DNA of 64,000 bases from Aeoliella straminimaris (GCF_024054565.1 NZ_JAMXLR010000026.1:1-64000), one strand, 5' to 3'; counted from the first letter of the stretch, positions 40,141 to 49,913 are shown. Program-made: numbers and translations. The notes: generated from the letters alone by a model not told the origin.

Positions 40141-40551
40141 ATGTCCGCCGCCGCAACGGTGCTTGCTATCGACGACAATGAAATGAACCTGCGCATCATC
40201 CTGGAGTCATTGGGCGACCAGTTCGATGTGCTAACGGCCAGCAATGGACGCGAAGGCCTGCAACTGGCCATCACCCATCGACCACGGGTGGTGTTGCTCG
40301 ACATCATGATGCCGGTCATGGATGGATACGAAGTCTGCTCGGTACTGAGGAGCCGATTTTCCCGTGAAGCATGCGGCATCATCCTGGTATCCGCCAAGTA
40401 CGAAATCGTCGATCGCCTGAAAGGGTTTCACATCGGTGCCAACGGGTTCATCGCTAAACCGTTCGACGATGAGGAGCTGTTGGGAAAGATTCAGAAATCG
40501 ATGCTTGGCGAGGACTGCTCTGAACTGCCCGAAGAGGCCCTCGAGATCTAG
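40141..40551 (+). CDS. Single-domain response regulator (REC only)
   Basis: The product of 136 aa is one receiver domain: acidic pocket IDDNE, phospho-acceptor Asp54 in VLLDIMMPVMDGYEV, a conserved Ser/Thr position in IILVSAKYE and Lys in GFIAKPFDD. There is no output domain, so it must act by protein contact or as a phosphorelay intermediate, in the manner of CheY or DivK. It is the likely partner of the histidine kinase 39 bp upstream and the last gene of the Tad transcript. Confidence 0.93.
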   Translation: MSAAATVLAIDDNEMNLRIILESLGDQFDVLTASNGREGLQLAITHRPRVVLLDIMMPVMDGYEVCSVLRSRFSREACGIILVSAKYEIVDRLKGFHIGANGFIAKPFDDEELLGKIQKSMLGEDCSELPEEALEI

Positions 40552-41930
40552 CGGCTCGCCTCTGATATGTCGCATGGCCCTCCACCTGCCGTACCGTAGC
40601 TGCCTGCTGCCATGCCTCCAGCAGCGGGTGAGCCCCGCCGCCGGGGAGGCGGAGTCGATCGCGTTTGGCTTGTCAAATCCGTCGTCGAGCATCTGAGGGT
40701 CGCCATACTGCTTGCGCTGGATCTCGAAGCTGTGCAGGTGTGCGTTCTTTCAGCCCATCTGGGAGGCGCCGCCGCGATCAGATTCTACGCCTGTGGAAAT
40801 CTTCGCCGGCAGGAGGTGCACTCGCCGTCGAATCAGTGCACCAGCGCGGTGATCGCCATTGACTCGGGCAGCGACATGATCGCTTTGAAGGCGAGCGGGT
40901 TCGGGGGGCATGGTCCCGTTACCGTGCATCGGTTCCTCGTGCTGAGCAGCCTGGGCTGTGAGGGGAATAACGAACTGCACATCCCCAAGAACCCGGCCCT
41001 GCCCTCCGCCGACCTGGTGCTTTCCCAAGTTTGCGTGGCATCTCATCCAGAAGGCAACTGACTCCAAGCAGTCAGCCTTTGGGCCTTCAAATGAACTGCT
41101 TGATCCATTACATGCGCTCCTACTCGCGTCGCAAGCTCTTCCTGGCAATGGATTAACGCCGACCCATTGAAGCTGCAAAGCAAAGTACGCAGGCGCCCAC
41201 GCTTGGTTTCGAGGAGCCTAATCAGACACAGCAATGGCGCTTGGAAACGTGTACCACGTCAAAAAAGCGCACGCTTACTGGTGTGAAGAGTGTCGTCGCA
41301 AACGGTTCTGCAGCAACAACTTAAGAAAGTGCCCCCTCAAGGAATCGAATCTTGAATCTACTGATTAAGGGGCGCGGAGCCTTTCGTAGATCCCACGAAA
41401 AACAGGGCCTTCTTGGTCCAAATCTAGCAGGTTTGGTCGTCTTATACACGCCAGCCGTGTACTGAGACGTGCAACAGTACTCGCGTCGGCGAACGCCACC
41501 TCCGCACCTTGGGCCAGATCGGTCACCGCGGCAGTCAAAGCATCTGCTGTGGTGTCGGGCGATCTACGTCGCATCGTGCCAAGCCCGTAGTAAATATCTT
41601 TCTTATGGACTCAAGGCTAACAAGACGGCGGCATCCAAATTGCCTTGTTAGTCAAGAACGATCAGGTAACTCACAAGCAACCCTGGGCTCCCGGCAAACC
41701 TCAATCGCTGTGGCCGCAGGCGGCGGTGCTTCACGTCCTGTGCGGCCAGGTTGTAAAAAACTACGGATTCCCAAATTTCTGCAATTCTTGCGTTACCAAA
41801 CAAGCGGCTCCGGCGATTAAGTATTGAAGTATAAGTGCTTGGTGTCCGGCGGACTGAACACGGGTGCAAGCAGGCGGTATTTGTTTGTTCAGCGTCACGG
41901 CACCCCTCTTCCATAAAGATCGTCTGACCG
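40552..41930. other. Long intergenic stretch without a supported gene
   Basis: Open frames of 100-150 codons overlap on both strands between 40610 and 41180, but none has domain character, a signal peptide or a good ribosome-binding site. A perfect 8-bp inverted repeat (CTAACAAG at 41617-41624, CTTGTTAG at 41644-41651) is the only structure noted. The last part must contain the promoter of the sigma gene at 41931. Gene debris is possible. Confidence 0.5.
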
Positions 41931-42473
41931 ATGTGTGAATCGGAAACAGATAGGATTTCTAGGTTCTCTCAGTTGGTAACTGAGAGCCGCAGTCGCGTGT
42001 TTAGCTTTATCTATTCGATGCTGCACAATCAGGCGGACGCGGAGGATGTCTACCAGCAGACGACGATCGTCATGTGGGAAAAATTCGGAGAGTATCAGCC
42101 GGGTACGAGTTTCGTGAACTGGGCTCTTGCGATTGCCCACAACAAGATCAAGCAATTTCGACGCCAAACTGGCAGGGACCGTCTGCACTTCGACGATAGG
42201 GTCATGCAACTGATGGCCGAGACCTATTCGGAGTTGGAAGTGCGGAAGTCATCTTCGGAGCGGTTCGAAGGTCTGCTGCACTGCTTGAGCAAGCTTACTG
42301 ACAAGCAGCGGCGAGTGCTTCGTCTTCGTTACTCTGACAGCTTCTCGATACAAGACCTGGCCCAACGGGAACGCAAATCCGAGGCGGCCATGGTGATGGT
42401 GCTTGCACGGCTGCGCAAGTCGCTGCAGGCGTGCATCACAGCAGCAATCTCACGAGGGCTCGTCGATGGATGA
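41931..42473 (+). CDS. ECF sigma factor linked to a FecR-type anti-sigma
   Basis: The product of 180 aa has region 2 with VFSFIYSMLHNQADAEDVYQ and MWEKFGEYQPGTSFVNWAL, and region 4 with LTDKQRRVLRLRYSDSFSIQ and DLAQRERKSEAAMVMVLARL. It resembles the ECF branch common in Pirellulaceae that is coupled to FecR-like regulators. The last 8 bases overlap the start of the FecR/LamG gene (ATGGATGA), so the two are translated together. It probably controls the surface-protein genes that follow. Confidence 0.93.
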   Translation: MCESETDRISRFSQLVTESRSRVFSFIYSMLHNQADAEDVYQQTTIVMWEKFGEYQPGTSFVNWALAIAHNKIKQFRRQTGRDRLHFDDRVMQLMAETYSELEVRKSSSERFEGLLHCLSKLTDKQRRVLRLRYSDSFSIQDLAQRERKSEAAMVMVLARLRKSLQACITAAISRGLVDG

Positions 42474-44307
42474 AGCGAATGCCGACAATGAACTCTTCTT
42501 GCTGGTCGAACTCACGATGACTGGCCGGGCCGACCAAGGTCAAATCGATCGTTTGGGCTGGTTACTTGAGCGCGACAAAGAGGCCCGAGAAAAATACGCA
42601 CGTGCCTGGATGTTGGACGTCGACTTACGTCAAGTGCTGCACTCGGGTGTGGATCCAGCACTGCAGCAAGTCGAGGAATGTCTCGTTTGCGTGCCTCCTG
42701 ATACCGATGAGATTTTGGGTCGCGTCGAGGTAGGCTCGATGCGCCGAATGCAACAGAAAATTCTCTCGCCCTCGTTCCAGTTAGGCGCCGCCGTGCTGGT
42801 GCTTGTGGGGCTAGTGGGATACTTGCTTGGCCGCGGACCGGAAGGCACGCATTCACAACAGCCAGTGGCTTCAGCGACCGATCCCAATATGGACCTTAGG
42901 CGGGGTCGAGACTTGGCCGATTCGCCGCTGCAAAGCGGCGCTTTGCGTATTCGCCTTACGAAAGCGTCGCGGTGCGTGTGGGGTCACTCGTCCGAAGATT
43001 CCAGAACCCTTCTTGCGAGTGGTGTCGAGCGGGGCGAGTCTTTGGAGCTACTGGAAGGCTTCGCTACTTTTTCGCTGGTCGCCGACCGCTGGCAAGCAAG
43101 TGTCCAAATCGAAGGCCCCGCCGCCATGGTGGTAACCTCCGATGAACTGCCTGCTCTACGGCATGGACAAATGCTAGTCGACATCAAATCGTCCACAGAA
43201 CCACTATCGATTGACTTGCCCTATGCCGAAGTGCACCTGATGCCAGGTTCGGAGGTAGGCGTCGTGGCGTTCGGTTCCCTTTGCGAGGTGCATGTCTTTC
43301 GCGGGGTCGCCAGCTTAAAGAGCTTGTGGAACATGCAATCGATAGGGGGTGGCAGCGCCGACGGTGCTTTTGTGGTGCCGGAAGGCTCCTCGTTGGCGAT
43401 GGAAGCACGCAATGGGAATGTGGTTTCCACCACCGAGAGCACCGCGAATCGTGGAATGTTCGATGCAGCCGAGTTCATGAAGGGGGGGCAGCTTGTCGTC
43501 ACCAAGAAGTACGTCGATCAGGTGGTCGACGCCAACCCGGTTGCCTACTGGCGATTCGAAGAAGCTGTCGATGGAGTGGTGAACAACACAATGCGTGATC
43601 GGTTCGCCCTGCTCGTCCATGGCGGTTTGAAGCTCGATGGCCTGACTGGAAACCGATATGTGAACTTCCGCTTAGACGAAAACGCCGACCATCAGCGTTT
43701 CCTATACACAGCCGAACCCATTTCTCCTGCACTGCAGGGAGATTACTCCGTCGAGTTCTGGATGAATCCTAGCCATCACCAAACCAGCACACTGCTGGCG
43801 TTGGTCGTACCCGAGGCAGGCCGCCAAGAACCACAAACCACTTGGGAAGGCATACGCATTTCGGAGCATGGGTTGTTGATTGAGATCGGCGGATTTTCGG
43901 GGGATCGTGGGATAATGCAACCCCGCAAGTTGCGGTACGTTCACCGAAACCCTCCCGGCACCGGAGGAGGCACTTCCACATTCTCTACGAAAACTTACGC
44001 GGTACGCGAGTGGCAGCACGTCGTATGTGAAAAAGAAGGCGATAGAATGCGGGCCTATCTGAATGGCAAGCTGTGCAGCGAGGCTACCGATTCGACCAAG
44101 CTGCCACCCGAGTTGGTTGTCGTGATTGGTCAGATTTCGGACGCTCGGTTCGAGCGATCGTTCTATGGTCAGATCGACGAGTTCGCAATTTACAATCGTG
44201 CTTTGAGAGAGGATGAGATTCGATCTCACTATCAAGCAGCCCAATTTATTGACCATTCGCCATTATTTGGAGCTCCCACTTCTCTGAGGCCCAATCTGGA
44301 GTTGTAA
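42466..44307 (+). CDS. FecR-type anti-sigma/transducer with LamG-like C-terminus
   Basis: The product of 613 aa has a cytoplasmic helical N-terminus (about 1-95: DNELFLLVELTMTGRADQGQ), one membrane helix (about 102-122: LGAAVLVLVGLVGYLLG), a FecR-like beta region (about 180-290: LLEGFATFSLVADRWQASV, VEVHVFRG-type segment) and a C-terminal LamG/concanavalin-like domain (about 350-600: NPVAYWRFEEAVDG, YSVEFWMNPSHHQTS, IDEFAIYNRALREDEI). The N-terminus should hold the overlapping ECF sigma factor. The LamG part outside the membrane could sense a glycan or protein ligand. The open frame extends 21 codons upstream, but ATG 42466 is clearly the coupled start. The DUF1559 gene begins 4 bp downstream. 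Confidence 0.9.
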   Translation: MDEANADNELFLLVELTMTGRADQGQIDRLGWLLERDKEAREKYARAWMLDVDLRQVLHSGVDPALQQVEECLVCVPPDTDEILGRVEVGSMRRMQQKILSPSFQLGAAVLVLVGLVGYLLGRGPEGTHSQQPVASATDPNMDLRRGRDLADSPLQSGALRIRLTKASRCVWGHSSEDSRTLLASGVERGESLELLEGFATFSLVADRWQASVQIEGPAAMVVTSDELPALRHGQMLVDIKSSTEPLSIDLPYAEVHLMPGSEVGVVAFGSLCEVHVFRGVASLKSLWNMQSIGGGSADGAFVVPEGSSLAMEARNGNVVSTTESTANRGMFDAAEFMKGGQLVVTKKYVDQVVDANPVAYWRFEEAVDGVVNNTMRDRFALLVHGGLKLDGLTGNRYVNFRLDENADHQRFLYTAEPISPALQGDYSVEFWMNPSHHQTSTLLALVVPEAGRQEPQTTWEGIRISEHGLLIEIGGFSGDRGIMQPRKLRYVHRNPPGTGGGTSTFSTKTYAVREWQHVVCEKEGDRMRAYLNGKLCSEATDSTKLPPELVVVIGQISDARFERSFYGQIDEFAIYNRALREDEIRSHYQAAQFIDHSPLFGAPTSLRPNLEL

Positions 44308-44311
44308 CCAA

Positions 44312-45388
44312 ATGGATTGTCGCGCACACAGGTGGTTCGGGCAGTCGGAACAGCCGGCATTGCCCCGATGTCGCGTTAACTCGCTTGTCGGCTTTACTCT
44401 TGTTGAGTTGCTGGTGGTGATCGCCATCATCGGCATTCTTGTAGCACTGCTCTTACCAGCAGTCCAGGCTGCGCGAGAGGCAGCGAGGCGGGCAGAGTGC
44501 GTGAACAAAGAGAAGCAACAGGTGCTGGCCTTACTGCAACACGAACAACAAAAGGGCAAACTACCTGCCGGCAGGCTGGGATGCGATGGCGGAAACGCCG
44601 ATCAACCTCCGGGCGTGTGTGCGGACTCGCTGAACAACCAGGAGATTTCCATTAGCGGGTTCTTTGCCATCCTGCCATTCCTCGAGCAGCAAGCATTATT
44701 CGATCAAGTGCCGACGCAGGAACCGTTTCCAGACAACACGTTGCGGTTCAACCCCGAAGAAGACCGAATCTACGCCCGCAGCTGGTTTGCCGATCCGCTT
44801 AATCAACAGCTAATTCAGCAACAGATCGACGTCTATCGCTGCCCCAGCGATGAATCAACGCCCTTGTACACGCACGTGGGCGGTACCGCTATGTTCGCCA
44901 CCGGAAGTTACGCGATGAGCATGGGCACGAAAGGCCCACAGTCTTCCACGGATTACTCGTCACGCGGCAGTAATGTCAAATGGCTCAACACCGGCGCTTT
45001 TCTCTATCCGGGACGGGAGCGGTCCCTTCGGCAGATCACCGATGGGCAGAGTAACACTTTCTTCGTCGGCGAGGCGTCGGGTGGTGACCAGCTTAGTGGG
45101 CGTAACCGCTGGATTGTGGCCTCGCGGTACATCGACTCGATGCGGACCACTAACTACCCACTCAATACACCAGCGGAACTAGACCTCGCGGGAACCAAGA
45201 GTTGGTTCTCGACAAACTACGTGACCAACGGTGCGTTTCGAAGCTTCCATCCCTCCGGAGCCAACTTCGGGTTCGGCGACGGCCATGTTGAATTCATTAC
45301 GGATGAAATCGGTTTAGATGTATACCAGGCGTTGTCCACAATTGCCGGCGATGTTGGAAAGGAAGAACCTCTTGATCTAGCTCGCTAG
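44312..45388 (+). CDS. DUF1559 protein with type IV pilin-like N-terminus
   Basis: The product of 358 aa has the prepilin-like N-terminus [20 protein letters not shown] followed by [14 protein letters not shown], which is the methylation/cleavage motif plus hydrophobic helix. The rest is the DUF1559 (SBP_bac_10) domain typical of planctomycetes, where tens of paralogues occur: VYRCPSDES, DGQSNTFFVGEASGGDQ and a C-terminal HPSGANFGFGDGHVEFITDE. The basic leader before the Gly is about 30 residues, longer than in classical prepilins. The exact role is unknown; these are pseudopilin-like surface or secretion components. It sits 4 bp after the FecR-type gene. Confidence 0.93.
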   Translation: MDCRAHRWFGQSEQPALPRCRVNSLVGFTLVELLVVIAIIGILVALLLPAVQAAREAARRAECVNKEKQQVLALLQHEQQKGKLPAGRLGCDGGNADQPPGVCADSLNNQEISISGFFAILPFLEQQALFDQVPTQEPFPDNTLRFNPEEDRIYARSWFADPLNQQLIQQQIDVYRCPSDESTPLYTHVGGTAMFATGSYAMSMGTKGPQSSTDYSSRGSNVKWLNTGAFLYPGRERSLRQITDGQSNTFFVGEASGGDQLSGRNRWIVASRYIDSMRTTNYPLNTPAELDLAGTKSWFSTNYVTNGAFRSFHPSGANFGFGDGHVEFITDEIGLDVYQALSTIAGDVGKEEPLDLAR

Positions 45389-45444
45389 CAATTGTGAGTT
45401 TTTATCCCGATTCGTTACCTTGTTGTTCCCAGGCGGTACTTCTG

Positions 45445-45870
45445 ATGGCGGTGCGTTCCAATTTCTGTGCGCTGGTGATCTTGCTAGCCGCGTTGGCGGG
45501 TTGCTCCGATAGCGTGGACCGTGTGCCGGTCAAAGGAAGAGTGTTCGTCGATGGACAACCACTTACCCATGGGATGGTTCAAGTTGTCCCCGAAGGAGCG
45601 CGCCCTGCCTACGGCGAGCTGAACGCCGAGGGTGAATACAGCCTGATGACCTTCAAGGAGAACGACGGCACCGTTCCAGGTGTTCATCCGGTAACGGTGA
45701 CTGCCATCGAGACCGTAGACGAATGGCACAACAAGTGGCACGCGCCCAAAGAGTATTCCAACGCGAGTGCTGGGCTCACCGTAGAAGTCGGGTCTGATGG
45801 CTCTGCCTCGGACATCGAGCTTAGTTGGAAAGGCGGAAAACCTTTTGTGGAGAGCAACCGAAAGGACTAA
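45445..45870 (+). CDS. Small lipoprotein with carboxypeptidase-regulatory-like fold
   Basis: The product of 141 aa has a lipoprotein signal (MAVRSNFCALVILLAALAGC) with the lipobox LAGC, then a compact beta domain with VPVKGRVFVDGQPLTHGMVQ and GEYSLMTFKENDGTVPGVHP, the pattern of carboxypeptidase regulatory-like proteins. In planctomycetes such lipoproteins nearly always follow DUF1559 genes, as here. ATG 45445 is preferred over GTG 45394 because it gives a normal-length lipoprotein signal. Function unknown; possibly a partner of the DUF1559 protein. Confidence 0.88.
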   Translation: MAVRSNFCALVILLAALAGCSDSVDRVPVKGRVFVDGQPLTHGMVQVVPEGARPAYGELNAEGEYSLMTFKENDGTVPGVHPVTVTAIETVDEWHNKWHAPKEYSNASAGLTVEVGSDGSASDIELSWKGGKPFVESNRKD

Positions 45871-45945
45871 CTTTTGTATTCAATTGCCCACACTTCACCT
45901 CGATCGACACACTTTTCCCAGGAACCATTAGCGAAGGGAACTACC

Positions 45946-46977
45946 ATGCGAGTTAAGTTTACTGCCTTGCTTTCGATTGTCTTGACTGCAGCTGGATTCG
46001 GCAACGCCGCCGACTTCGTCCTCGTGACCGATGATGCAGCCGCAGACGCCCCCCTGATCAACCATCTAGAGAACTACATGGGCCACACGGTCACGTCTAC
46101 CGGCTCGTTCATAGACTTGCAACCAGGCTCTGCAGAGGTGGCAACACTCAATGCCGCCGACATGGTGATCGTTAGCCGTACTACGGGCAGCGGTAACTAC
46201 GACACGACCGATGTCGTAGCTGCATGGGACAGCTTGACGGTTCCCCTACTATTGGGAAATGGCTGGATCACTCGCAACAACCGCTGGATGTGGGTAGATA
46301 CAGACGCAATGCAGGAAAATTACGACGGCGACATCTCCGACCCGGTGGGCGATACGGAAACGGATCCCCTGTTTGCCAATCTCGTTCCCGACACAGGAGA
46401 TCTGATTGGCGGCCCACCGATCTCTGGAATTGCGAAGTACGATTGGACATCCGATTCGGATCTGCCAAATAGTGGAGTGATTTTGGGCAACGGTGAGATC
46501 ATCGGCGTACGCAACAACGCTGCCCAACCGAACATCATCGTAGCCAGTTGGGATGCCGGGCAGATGACCGGCAGCGGAAATGTACTGGGCGGCAACCGAT
46601 ATTTCTACGCCATGCCCCAGAGTTGGAGCAGCTTCAGGAACAACGGAGTCCCACTGTTCGAAAACATTCTCGGACAGGAATTTCCCATCGTGGATGGCGA
46701 CGTCAATCTCGACGGCGCGGTGACCATTGAGGATTTCAACGCGATTCGCGACAGTTTCGGAGACGAAGTCAACATGCGAAGCCTGGGCGACCTGAACGCC
46801 GATGGCCTGGTCAATTTCATCGACTTCAACGAGTGGAAGAACGCGGCCGGGCCACTGCTGGCTTCGCAAGCTGTATGGGGAAATGCAGTGCCGGAGCCCA
46901 GCACTGCCGCATTGCTGGCCATCGGAGTGATAGGCTTGATGGTGCGTCGAGTACGGGGCGCGAACAGACGGGCCTGA
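45946..46977 (+). CDS. PEP-CTERM protein with dockerin-like EF-hand pair (paralogue 1)
   Basis: The product of 343 aa has a signal peptide (ALLSIVLTAAGFGNA), an N-terminal alpha/beta-like domain starting DFVLVTDDAAADAPLINHLE with MVIVSRTTGSGNYDTTDVV, a PNIIVASWDAGQMTGSGNVL motif, then DVNLDGAVTIEDFNAIRDSF and DLNADGLVNFIDFNEWK as a dockerin-like calcium pair, and a PEP-CTERM tail VPEPSTAALLAIGVIGLMV ending with RRVRGANRR. The first domain hints at a flavodoxin or amidotransferase-like fold, but I do not recognise a catalytic motif. A GAAGGGA site lies before ATG 45946. It is the paralogue of the gene at 49068. Confidence 0.88.
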   Translation: MRVKFTALLSIVLTAAGFGNAADFVLVTDDAAADAPLINHLENYMGHTVTSTGSFIDLQPGSAEVATLNAADMVIVSRTTGSGNYDTTDVVAAWDSLTVPLLLGNGWITRNNRWMWVDTDAMQENYDGDISDPVGDTETDPLFANLVPDTGDLIGGPPISGIAKYDWTSDSDLPNSGVILGNGEIIGVRNNAAQPNIIVASWDAGQMTGSGNVLGGNRYFYAMPQSWSSFRNNGVPLFENILGQEFPIVDGDVNLDGAVTIEDFNAIRDSFGDEVNMRSLGDLNADGLVNFIDFNEWKNAAGPLLASQAVWGNAVPEPSTAALLAIGVIGLMVRRVRGANRRA

Positions 46978-47060
46978 GTCGCGGCAAGCAACTGCTTGCG
47001 ATATCAGCCATTTGAGATTCCTGCGCGTCTTCCTCTACTCAGCTTAAACTAAACACTACC

Positions 47061-48980
47061 ATGAAATACACTATTCCAATCCGACTAACGATGAGCCTCG
47101 CCGTGTGCTGGCTCGCCGCATGTTATCATGCTAATGTGCTGGCCCAAGTCGAAATTAACTGGGTGGGCGCCGACGGCGCCGCTTACAATGTGGATTCCAA
47201 CTGGGATTTCGAGGGCTTCGGTGGCGTTCCCGGGATTGTGCCCGGCGACATCGCTGTGATTGGCAACGCCACGCAACTTACTGGTGTTGCCAATCTCAAC
47301 TCGAATCCTCTCTCTCCCGCTGGCTTGATCCTCGGCAACGTGGCCGATAGCTCTGGCACACTCAACATGACCGGGGGAAGCCTTACTGTTGAAGTACAAT
47401 CGGGGACCGCCGGCAGGATCTGGGTTGGCGCTGGCGGTACCGGCACGCTGAACCTCTCGGGTGGATCACTGAACTCTGTCGTGTTCAGCTCCAATGCCGC
47501 CAGCACCATGAATCTCACTGGGGGGTCTCTGAACGTATCGCAGATCATGGAGCTCAACGGCACAACCATTATTACGGGCAACTCCGCGAGTCTGAATGTT
47601 GGCATCCTGGACCTGAACGCTTCCAGCTCCTACGCCCCGACGATTACTGCTGCAGGCATTACCAAGGCCAACGCCACCGGCCTCACGGCCCTAGAGGGCA
47701 CACTGGACGTCACGTTCGCCGGCGGAGTGACACCGTCGATTGGCGAAACTTGGGACTTGATCGAAGCCAGCACCATCGTCGGCGACTTCGCGGCCGTGAA
47801 CACGACGGTTGACGGCACTTTGCCCGACTGGCACCGTTTTCGTGTCGCTAAGGTCGACGCAGGTGGCGGCAGAGAGATTGCTCAGCTGCAGGCGTACGAA
47901 GCACTTCGCTTGCAAGTTAATCCCAACAACGGAAACATGACCATTCTGTCTGGCACCAGCACCGGGGTCGCCATCAACGGATATCGCATTCAGTCGTCGG
48001 CCGACAGGCTCGATTTCGATGGAGCCACTTGGACGACACTGTCGCCAACCAACGGGTGGAACGTTGCGAATGCCTCCAGTGCACAGTTGGCGGAACTCAA
48101 ATCAAGCTCAGGTGGATTGAACGTCACAGAATCGGCCAGCGTATCCCTGGGCACGCCGTATATGGTCGACGCGGAGACCTTGCCATTCGGCGAAGTACCA
48201 GGCGAAGACATCACGTTTACTTACAACACCCCCAGCGGCGAAACCTTCGACGGAATCGTCGAGCTCGTCGGTGGAGATTTCTTCAACAACTTTGTGCTCA
48301 CCATTGATCCCGATGATGGCCAGGCGGAATTGAGGAACGATTCGAACTACACGATTGCATTTGATTCCTACCAGCTGACTTCAGCATCCAGCGTTCTGGA
48401 TGCGGCAAATTGGGATCCCCTCGGTGGAGCCTGGCAGATTGCGAATCAGAATCAGGTCGACGCCGGATCGCAACTGGCCGAGCTCAACACGACCGGCAAT
48501 CGAGTGCTGGGCCCTGGCCAGCGACTGTTGTTGGGTACCATCTTCCCGCAAATTGGTTCGGTCGATCCTACGACCGACCTGGCATTGGTGGCAGCCAACT
48601 CCGACCCGGGGGCTGAGATTCCCGTGGTGAATGCTGTGATTCGCGTCGGTGATGTGGAGCCCCTCATCAATGTGCAGGGCGACTTCAACGGCGACGGCAT
48701 TGTGGACCTTGCCGACTACACGGTGTGGCGTAACAACCTGGGCGCCAGTAGCGAATCAGTCATCAACGACGCCGGCAACGGCAACAACATGGTCGACTCG
48801 GGAGACTACACCGTATGGAAAAACAACTTCGGCACAGTTGCTGGAGCGGTGTCCGCAGTCGTCGGTACACAGACTGCCGTGCCGGAACCCCAGTCGTTGC
48901 TACTTTGTGTAGGTCTTGTTGCCGGAGTGGCGATGATGCGGTCGCGCAATCATCGCCAGCGCGTCGAGGTAGACGGATAA
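47061..48980 (+). CDS. PEP-CTERM protein with beta-helix-like repeats and dockerin
   Basis: The product of 639 aa has a signal peptide ending NVLAQ and a first third made of short repeats such as SSGTLNMTGGSLTVE, GTLNLSGGSLNS and STMNLTGGSLN, the autotransporter-associated/beta-helix style common in PEP-CTERM proteins. Two beta-rich segments follow, then [20 protein letters not shown] and GNNMVDSGDYTVWKNNFG as a dockerin-like pair, and the tail VPEPQSLLLCVGLVAGVAMM with a basic end. The middle segments (PNNGNMTILSGTS and PDDGQAELRNDSN) appear to be two copies of one domain. It lies between the two paralogous PEP-CTERM genes. Role probably in the cell-surface layer. Confidence 0.88.
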   Translation: MKYTIPIRLTMSLAVCWLAACYHANVLAQVEINWVGADGAAYNVDSNWDFEGFGGVPGIVPGDIAVIGNATQLTGVANLNSNPLSPAGLILGNVADSSGTLNMTGGSLTVEVQSGTAGRIWVGAGGTGTLNLSGGSLNSVVFSSNAASTMNLTGGSLNVSQIMELNGTTIITGNSASLNVGILDLNASSSYAPTITAAGITKANATGLTALEGTLDVTFAGGVTPSIGETWDLIEASTIVGDFAAVNTTVDGTLPDWHRFRVAKVDAGGGREIAQLQAYEALRLQVNPNNGNMTILSGTSTGVAINGYRIQSSADRLDFDGATWTTLSPTNGWNVANASSAQLAELKSSSGGLNVTESASVSLGTPYMVDAETLPFGEVPGEDITFTYNTPSGETFDGIVELVGGDFFNNFVLTIDPDDGQAELRNDSNYTIAFDSYQLTSASSVLDAANWDPLGGAWQIANQNQVDAGSQLAELNTTGNRVLGPGQRLLLGTIFPQIGSVDPTTDLALVAANSDPGAEIPVVNAVIRVGDVEPLINVQGDFNGDGIVDLADYTVWRNNLGASSESVINDAGNGNNMVDSGDYTVWKNNFGTVAGAVSAVVGTQTAVPEPQSLLLCVGLVAGVAMMRSRNHRQRVEVDG

Positions 48981-49067
48981 CCCTCTTTGGCTTCCGCAGC
49001 CTATCGTTTTGCTTGTCAAACTTCCAAACTAATTGCTTCTCAAGTTGTACACCTGGAGTGTTGTCTA

Positions 49068-49913
49068 ATGACTTGTTTCTTCCGATTGCCGCTGACTGTA
49101 GCGTTTCTCGCTGCCGTGTGTAGTTTTTCCACTTTTTGCGAGGGAGCAAGCATTTTGCTTGTCACGCAAGATGCCACCAGAGATGCCGATCTGATTGCTC
49201 ACCTAGAGTCTTTAGGACATGCGGTGACTACAGGATCCTTCTCGGAGCTGGATACGACACCGGCAGACATCGCGACCCTTAACACTGCCGACTTGGTTGT
49301 AGTTACTCGAAATACGAACAGTGGCGACTATGCGAGCAATGCAGAAGAAGTAGCCGCTTGGGACAGCCTGACATCTCCGTTGGTTTTGGGAAACGGCTAC
49401 ATCAGCCGCAATACACGTTGGAGTTGGGTCGACACTGGCAACATCCAGGAGAACTACGGTCTTGATATTTCGGCTCCGGTCGGAACCACTGCAACCCATC
49501 CTTTTCTTGCTGGAGCACTGCCGAACGAGGACTTTTTGACCGATCCTGGCGCCTCTCCGGCCATTTCAGGACTCATGAAGTACCGCCCGTCGAGTAGCAC
49601 GGATATTCCTGACGGCGGAGGTGTAATGGGAGATGGAGATACCATCGCCGTACGAAACAACGCCAGTGTTCCGAATGTCTACATCGCAAGCTGGAACGCC
49701 AGCGAGATGACCGGCAGTGGTAACGTATTGGGTGGCGATCGAGTCTTCTATGCATTGCCGGAGGACTTCTCGAACTTCCAGCCCGCCGGCATCACCATCT
49801 TTGACAACATTGTCAATTCCACACTCGGTATTCCCGAACCATCGAGCTTGGCAATCCTAAGCATTGTTGGCCTCGCCGGTGCCGTTGCATTTCGGAGCCG
49901 TCTTGGAAGCTGA
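49068..49913 (+). CDS. PEP-CTERM protein (paralogue 2, without dockerin)
   Basis: The product of 281 aa has a signal peptide (LPLTVAFLAAVCSFSTFCEG) and an N-terminal domain nearly parallel to that of the gene at 45946: ILLVTQDATRDADLIAHLES, LVVVTRNTNSGDYASN, LVLGNGYISRNTRWSWVDTG and VYIASWNASEMTGSGNVLGG. The dockerin pair of the paralogue is absent, and the PEP-CTERM tail IPEPSSLAILSIVGLAGAVA follows directly. GGAG at 49054-49057 supports ATG 49068, and the frame upstream to 48987 is not needed. The conserved WDSLT.PL.LGNG and IASW.A..MTGSGNVLGG motifs define a family I do not recognise by function. Confidence 0.87.
   Translation: MTCFFRLPLTVAFLAAVCSFSTFCEGASILLVTQDATRDADLIAHLESLGHAVTTGSFSELDTTPADIATLNTADLVVVTRNTNSGDYASNAEEVAAWDSLTSPLVLGNGYISRNTRWSWVDTGNIQENYGLDISAPVGTTATHPFLAGALPNEDFLTDPGASPAISGLMKYRPSSSTDIPDGGGVMGDGDTIAVRNNASVPNVYIASWNASEMTGSGNVLGGDRVFYALPEDFSNFQPAGITIFDNIVNSTLGIPEPSSLAILSIVGLAGAVAFRSRLGS

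Noticed and set aside
40612..41178. Overlapping frames of about 145 codons on both strands after the receiver gene
   Set aside because: Neither reading has domain motifs, a signal or a ribosome-binding site, and both have shadow-like composition.
41617..41651. 8-bp inverted repeat as a terminator or operator
   Set aside because: Short stem with a 19-nt loop and no T run; could be chance.
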